From: an uncultured Clostridia bacterium
GTDB lineage: Bacteria; Bacillota; Clostridia; Christensenellales; Aristaeellaceae
DNA length: 8,783 nucleotides
Direction of reading: 5' to 3'
Assembly: GCA_934636425.1 (NCBI GenBank)
Contig: CAKUAV010000130.1
Coordinates: 1-8,783, forward strand
The first letter of the stretch is position 1; every line of letters starts with the position of its first letter. The notes beneath the pieces are model-generated. The model did not search any database and was not told the origin of the DNA. It worked only from the letters and a program-made list of their open reading frames with translations. This document shows positions 5,484 through 8,783 of this stretch, one piece after another. The position numbers were made by a program, and so were the translations under genes.

Positions 5484-6473
5484 TCAGCGCGCAAAAGCGA
5501 CTTCGCGCTTTTCCTTGTCGGCGATGTAGGCGTTCTCCATCAGCTCGGTCAGCTGGCGGCCCTCCTGCAGGCCGAAGCGCACTTCCTTGCCGTAGAGTAT
5601 GCTGTCGATCCACTGGCGGATGGGCGCGGGCAGGTCGGCGGGGAATTTGTCGATTTCCACCCAGCCGTCCTTCACATATTTCATGGAATCTTTAGTGCGG
5701 ATGCGCAGGCTGGAATCCACGGCCATGATCACGCCCTTGGTGCCGTACACCTCGAGTATGGCGGGGGTCATCGGCGAGACCAGGCTGGTCTCGGAAATGG
5801 CGACCGCCTTGTTCTCGAATTCGATCGTGCAGACCGAGTTGTCCTCCACGGGATGCGGCGTGAGGTTGTTGAACATGGACTGTATGCGGGCGGGCTTGCC
5901 CAGCAGCCAGCGAGACAGATACATCGGATGCGCGCCCAGATCCATCATCGCGCCGCCGCCGGTCGTCTCGGGATCATACCAGTAATCGGGCAGCCAGCCG
6001 GCCAGCGCGCCGTCGTGGCAGTTGCGCACGCGCATGACTGTGACGTCGCCCAGCGTGCCGTCCTCAATGCACTGCTTGATGAACAGATTGCGGCCGGAGC
6101 AGCGCTGCGGGAAGCTGATGGTGAAGATCACGCCGGCCTCCTCGACCGCCTTTATGACCTCGTCGCAGTCGGCGACGTTCAGGCACATGCACTTTTCGGT
6201 GAATATGTGCTTGTGCGCCTTTGCGGCCTTGATCATGACGTCTTTGTGCATATTGGTGGGCGTGTCGATCAGCACCGCGTCCACATCGGGGCGGGCGAGC
6301 AGCGCGTCGTAATCCTCGACGAAGGGAACACCCAGTTCCTCCGCCCAGGCGCGGCCGCGCTCAGGCTGCTCGTCCCAGACGCAGGTGATGCAGGCGTCGC
6401 CCTGCTGCTGGACAAACTTGGCGTAACCGGCGGCGTGAACGTGCCATTTGCTGATCATTGCAACTCGAAGCAT
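5484..6473 (-). CDS. Gfo/Idh/MocA-family NAD(P)-dependent oxidoreductase (internal start)
   Basis: A 329-aa protein when started at ATG 6473, which has AGGAGG (6489-6484) 10 nt upstream and is where family members begin. The family oxidises or reduces sugars, inositols and related compounds with NAD(P). The N-terminal Rossmann part begins MLRVAMISKWHVHAAGYAKF, without the usual GxGxxG. VDAVLIDTPTNMH (about 64-76) is the conserved strand-4 region. EKCMCLN (93-99) replaces the family EKP but keeps the Lys94 thought to be catalytic. TTGGGAMMDLGAHPMYL (170-185) gives the conserved Gly run and His182. The C-terminal half is the usual alpha/beta substrate domain, ending at TGA (5486-5484). It is last in the glgB operon. 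The substrate cannot be told from sequence. Free-standing and NUDIX-fused forms may both be made. Confidence 0.8.
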   Translation of the reverse strand: MLRVAMISKWHVHAAGYAKFVQQQGDACITCVWDEQPERGRAWAEELGVPFVEDYDALLARPDVDAVLIDTPTNMHKDVMIKAAKAHKHIFTEKCMCLNVADCDEVIKAVEEAGVIFTISFPQRCSGRNLFIKQCIEDGTLGDVTVMRVRNCHDGALAGWLPDYWYDPETTGGGAMMDLGAHPMYLSRWLLGKPARIQSMFNNLTPHPVEDNSVCTIEFENKAVAISETSLVSPMTPAILEVYGTKGVIMAVDSSLRIRTKDSMKYVKDGWVEIDKFPADLPAPIRQWIDSILYGKEVRFGLQEGRQLTELMENAYIADKEKREVAFAR

Positions 6474-6887
6474 GGTGTAATGTCCTCCTCTAAAATAATA
6501 GTCATAGAGACCAGGGGTGATGAAGGGATAGGTGAGCGATTCCGGCAGCGCGTCGAATTCTCGCGTTTCGCCGATTTCGCTCTCGGGCAGCGGGCCGAGC
6601 GCCTTTATGTCGGCTGCGAATACCCGCCCGTAGGACAGGCCGTTTTCCCGCTGCACGGAATAATCGCACAGCGGCGTGAGCGCATAGTCGAGCGCGCCCG
6701 TCTCCTCGTAAAGCTCGCGCCCGGCGGCCTCGAGCGCCGTCTCGCCCTTTTCGATGTGCCCGCCCGGCGTTTCCCATGTGGCGCGCGCTCTGTGGCGCAC
6801 GAACAGCCAGCGGCCGTTAAAGCGCGCCAGATTGACCACAAAGGCGACGCGCTCGCAGCTGTTGAGCGGATGAATGCGCGTGATCAT
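5484..6887 (-). CDS. NUDIX hydrolase continuous in frame with Gfo/Idh/MocA oxidoreductase (putative fusion)
   Basis: From ATG 6887 the frame encodes a NUDIX domain (residues 1-138) and runs without a stop into the oxidoreductase, for 467 aa in all. NUDIX enzymes hydrolyse a nucleoside diphosphate linked to another group. The box is perfect, from Gly43 (GGHIEKGE) to Ala65 (RELYEETGA). A conserved NUDIX-type ending (SLTYPFITPGLYDYYF) comes just before the junction, where a free-standing NUDIX protein would normally end. The start overlaps the glgB stop as ATGA (6887-6884), so translation is coupled to glgB; only AAAAAGG sits just before it. The frame is also open further upstream to 7151, but that part is glgB in a shifted frame. 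Three readings are possible: a true fusion, a NUDIX gene that lost its stop with both forms made, or a sequence error. The substrate is unknown; an ADP-sugar would fit the glgB context (inference). Confidence 0.6.
   Translation of the reverse strand: MITRIHPLNSCERVAFVVNLARFNGRWLFVRHRARATWETPGGHIEKGETALEAAGRELYEETGALDYALTPLCDYSVQRENGLSYGRVFAADIKALGPLPESEIGETREFDALPESLTYPFITPGLYDYYFRGGHYTMLRVAMISKWHVHAAGYAKFVQQQGDACITCVWDEQPERGRAWAEELGVPFVEDYDALLARPDVDAVLIDTPTNMHKDVMIKAAKAHKHIFTEKCMCLNVADCDEVIKAVEEAGVIFTISFPQRCSGRNLFIKQCIEDGTLGDVTVMRVRNCHDGALAGWLPDYWYDPETTGGGAMMDLGAHPMYLSRWLLGKPARIQSMFNNLTPHPVEDNSVCTIEFENKAVAISETSLVSPMTPAILEVYGTKGVIMAVDSSLRIRTKDSMKYVKDGWVEIDKFPADLPAPIRQWIDSILYGKEVRFGLQEGRQLTELMENAYIADKEKREVAFAR
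5493..5512 (-). terminator. Weak hairpin overlapping the end of the oxidoreductase gene
   Basis: On the minus strand AAAAGCG (5512-5506) pairs with CGCTTTT (5499-5493), loop CGAAGT, within the last codons before the stop. The T run is only four bases and GC-rich sequence follows, so it would be a weak terminator at best. Confidence 0.25.
6471..6491 (-). promoter_or_regulatory. Strong internal Shine-Dalgarno for the oxidoreductase start
   Basis: On the minus strand AGAGGAGGA (6491-6483) lies 10 nt before ATG 6473. The same bases are read as Arg-Gly-Gly in the NUDIX frame. A near-perfect Shine-Dalgarno inside an open frame points to independent initiation of the oxidoreductase. Confidence 0.75.
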
Positions 6888-8783
6888 GCCTTTTTGGCCG
6901 GCTTCAGCGCGACGGCGGTGCGCTCGGGCAGATCTCCACGCAGAAGGCCGCCCTCGTCGATCGAGAACGGCGCGTTTATGCGCTCGAAGCCGCCGTACTG
7001 ACCGGAATCGGTGGAGAGCAGGAGCTCGTAATCGCCGCGCTCCATGCCGTCCATGGGCAGCGAGAGCAGCGCGCGCTCGGGGCCGAAGTTGAACGCGAAG
7101 AGCAGGCCGCCTCGCGTAAAGACGATCAGCTTGCGCGTCTGATCGATCCACAGGCTGCGCGCCGCCGGGTCGGACAGCACGCGGTATTTGCGCGCGAGCG
7201 CGAGCATATCGCGGTCGAACAGGCCGAGCTGGCTGTACTTGAGATAGCCGTTTTCAGCCAGCGACCACTGCCTGCGCGCATAGCGGCCGCTCCAGCCGTT
7301 GCCCTCGCGCGGGAAGTCGATCCACTCGGGATGGCCGAACTCATTGCCCATGAAGTTGAGATAGCCGTCGCAGGCGGCCAGCAGCGTGATCAGGCGGATC
7401 AGTTTGATCAGCGCGATGCCGCGATCCATGCTGGGCGAGTGATAGGCGCGATCCATGCCGGTGTACATCTCCGCGTCCAGCAGGCGGAACAAGAGCGTCT
7501 TGTCGCCCACCAGCGCCTGATCGTGCGATTCGGAATAGCCGATTGTCTTTTCGTGCGGGCGGCGTGTGGTCAGCTCATACCAGAGATTGAACATATCCCA
7601 GTCCTGCTCGCGCGAGTCCTTGATGAGCCGGATCCACAGATCGGGCACGCCCATGTTGAGACGGTCGTCGAAGCCCACGCCGCCCCACGCGATGGGCAGG
7701 CACAGCCCGGGATAGCCGCTCATGTCCTCGGCGATGGCCACGGCGTGCGGGTTGATGGCGTGAATCAGCTCGGTGGCCAGCGTGAGATAGGTCAGCGCGT
7801 CGAAATCCACGCCGTCGCCATAGTAGTCGGCATAGCTCGTGAAGCAGCGCCCCAGAGCGTGATCGGTGTAGAGCATGCTGGTCACGCCGTCGAAGCGGAA
7901 GCCGTCGAAGTGATACTCGTCCATCCAGAACTTGATGTTCGAGAGCAGATAGTGTATCACGTCGTGCCGACCGTATGTGAAGAGCCGGCTGCCCCACGCG
8001 GGATGATGGCCGCTGCAGTAGAGCGAGCCGCTGCCGTCGAAATTGCATATGCCCTCGCGCTCATTGGACGCGGCGTGGGAATGCACCAGATCGAGCAGCA
8101 CCCTCAGCCCCAGGCCGTGCGCCGTATCGATCAGGTATTTGAGGTCGTCCGGCTCGCCGTACCACGAGGAAGCGGCGAACGGGTTGGTGACCTGATAGCC
8201 GAAGCTGGCATAGTAGGGATGCTCCTGTATCGCCATGAGCTGGACTGTGTTGTAGCCGTCCTTTTTGATGCGCGGCAGCACACTGTCGGCAAAGGCGCGG
8301 TATGTGCCGATGCCGCCGTCCTCCTGCGCCATGCCGACATGGCATTCGTAGATCAAAAGCGGCTTGGGGCAGGAGCGCGCGCGCTTCTGGTCGTGCCACT
8401 CATAGGGCGGATTGGCCAGCACGCGGCCGTCGAACTGGCAGGTCTCGCGGTTCTGCACGGCGCTCGTGGCGTAGGCGGGGATGCGGTCGAATTTTTCGCC
8501 GGCGGGCGTCGTGATCTCGATGAGATAGCGCTCGCCGTGCCTGAACGCGTCCTCGCCGGGGATGTGGATCTCCCATTCGCCGTTTTCAAGGCGCGTGAGC
8601 GGATGAGAGGCGCGGTTCCAGCCGTTGAAGTCGCCGAATATGTGAATCGCGGCGGCGGCGGGCGCGTGCTCTCGGAACACCCAGCCGCCCGCCTCGCGGT
8701 GCAGCCCGAAATAGAGATGGCCGTTGGCGAAGGATGAGATCTCCTGATCGCCCAGCAGCGATTTGCGGACGGCGCGGTAGTGC
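6884..8783 (-). CDS. glgB: 1,4-alpha-glucan branching enzyme, eukaryote-type GH13 (5' end outside window)
   Basis: Makes alpha-1,6 branches in glycogen. 632 residues are visible, from His-Tyr-Arg at the window edge to TGA (6886-6884). GTG 8680 is not the start, because the frame continues upstream with a family-like FANGHLYFGLH, then GGWVFREHAP. In order: the CBM48-like N-terminal domain (GDFNGWN, visible residues 50-56); the GH13 barrel with DLVHSHAAS (region I), GFRFDGVTSMLY (nucleophile Asp298, codon 7891-7889), AEDMSGYP (acid/base Glu352) and YSESHDQAL (Asp421); then FMGNEFGHPEWIDFP and a beta-type C-terminal domain. The VHSHAS and FDGVTSMLY forms mark the eukaryote-like GH13_8 group, also found in some bacteria, not the E. 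coli type. All catalytic residues are present. The stop overlaps the NUDIX start by four bases (ATGA), so this is the upstream part of a coupled operon. Confidence 0.95.
   Translation of the reverse strand, partial: HYRAVRKSLLGDQEISSFANGHLYFGLHREAGGWVFREHAPAAAAIHIFGDFNGWNRASHPLTRLENGEWEIHIPGEDAFRHGERYLIEITTPAGEKFDRIPAYATSAVQNRETCQFDGRVLANPPYEWHDQKRARSCPKPLLIYECHVGMAQEDGGIGTYRAFADSVLPRIKKDGYNTVQLMAIQEHPYYASFGYQVTNPFAASSWYGEPDDLKYLIDTAHGLGLRVLLDLVHSHAASNEREGICNFDGSGSLYCSGHHPAWGSRLFTYGRHDVIHYLLSNIKFWMDEYHFDGFRFDGVTSMLYTDHALGRCFTSYADYYGDGVDFDALTYLTLATELIHAINPHAVAIAEDMSGYPGLCLPIAWGGVGFDDRLNMGVPDLWIRLIKDSREQDWDMFNLWYELTTRRPHEKTIGYSESHDQALVGDKTLLFRLLDAEMYTGMDRAYHSPSMDRGIALIKLIRLITLLAACDGYLNFMGNEFGHPEWIDFPREGNGWSGRYARRQWSLAENGYLKYSQLGLFDRDMLALARKYRVLSDPAARSLWIDQTRKLIVFTRGGLLFAFNFGPERALLSLPMDGMERGDYELLLSTDSGQYGGFERINAPFSIDEGGLLRGDLPERTAVALKPAKKA

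Noticed and set aside
5853..7001. Long plus-strand open frame of 382 codons opposite the NUDIX and oxidoreductase genes
   Set aside because: It is the antisense of two clear protein families, its product is low-complexity Ala/Val/Gly/His/Arg-rich without any motif, and long antisense frames are expected in GC-rich genes.
6888..7151. Upstream extension of the NUDIX-oxidoreductase frame
   Set aside because: This stretch is the glgB C-terminus read in another frame (Arg/Ala-rich, no motif); the NUDIX domain begins naturally at ATG 6887.
8678..8680. GTG as the start of glgB
   Set aside because: The frame continues upstream to the window edge with conserved branching-enzyme sequence (GHLYFGLH), so this is an internal Val codon.
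7331..8737. 468-codon plus-strand open frame opposite glgB
   Set aside because: glgB on the minus strand carries all catalytic motifs; the antisense product is a biased mirror of its codons with no domain.

Overview
The window looks like chromosomal DNA from a GC-rich member of the Clostridia/Firmicutes, probably an uncultured or gut-type lineage. That placement is inference. It rests on the gene families (an XpaC-family membrane protein with a zinc-ribbon partner, a YebC regulator, glutamate racemase, a short-form alanyl-tRNA synthetase and a eukaryote-type GH13 branching enzyme), on Gram-positive-style ribosome binding sites, and on strong hairpin-plus-T-run terminators. There are no rRNA or tRNA genes, no CRISPR array, and no transposase or phage genes.

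Layout. Plus strand: the 3' part of alaS (1-875) ends at a strong terminator. A promoter with an extended -10 then drives a two-gene unit: an XpaC-family membrane protein (1040-2140) and a zinc-ribbon, single-pass membrane protein with a Tyr/Asp/Ser-rich tail (2191-2952), closed by a terminator. A second promoter (3042-3070) drives yebC (3110-3862) and murI (3872-4633), closed by a terminator. About 790 bases without a credible gene follow (4691-5483). They hold a 7-bp tandem repeat, a long-range inverted repeat that may be a structured RNA, an orphan terminator hairpin and a pair of 20-bp direct repeats. Minus strand, read right to left: glgB (5' end outside the window, stop at 6884) overlaps by ATGA a NUDIX reading frame (start 6887). 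That frame has no stop codon and continues in frame into a Gfo/Idh/MocA oxidoreductase ending at 5484.

How the genes work together. AlaRS, YebC and MurI are housekeeping (tRNA charging with editing; expression control or translation of polyproline stretches; D-glutamate for peptidoglycan). XpaC and the zinc-ribbon protein probably form one envelope-related pair of unknown role. The minus-strand genes form a tightly coupled glycogen-linked operon: a branching enzyme followed by a NUDIX hydrolase and a sugar-type NAD(P) oxidoreductase.

The most unusual points are the NUDIX-oxidoreductase continuous frame, which carries a strong internal Shine-Dalgarno and may give two products, and the structured, repeat-containing intergenic region. 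All family calls come from motif reading by eye; no database search was possible.
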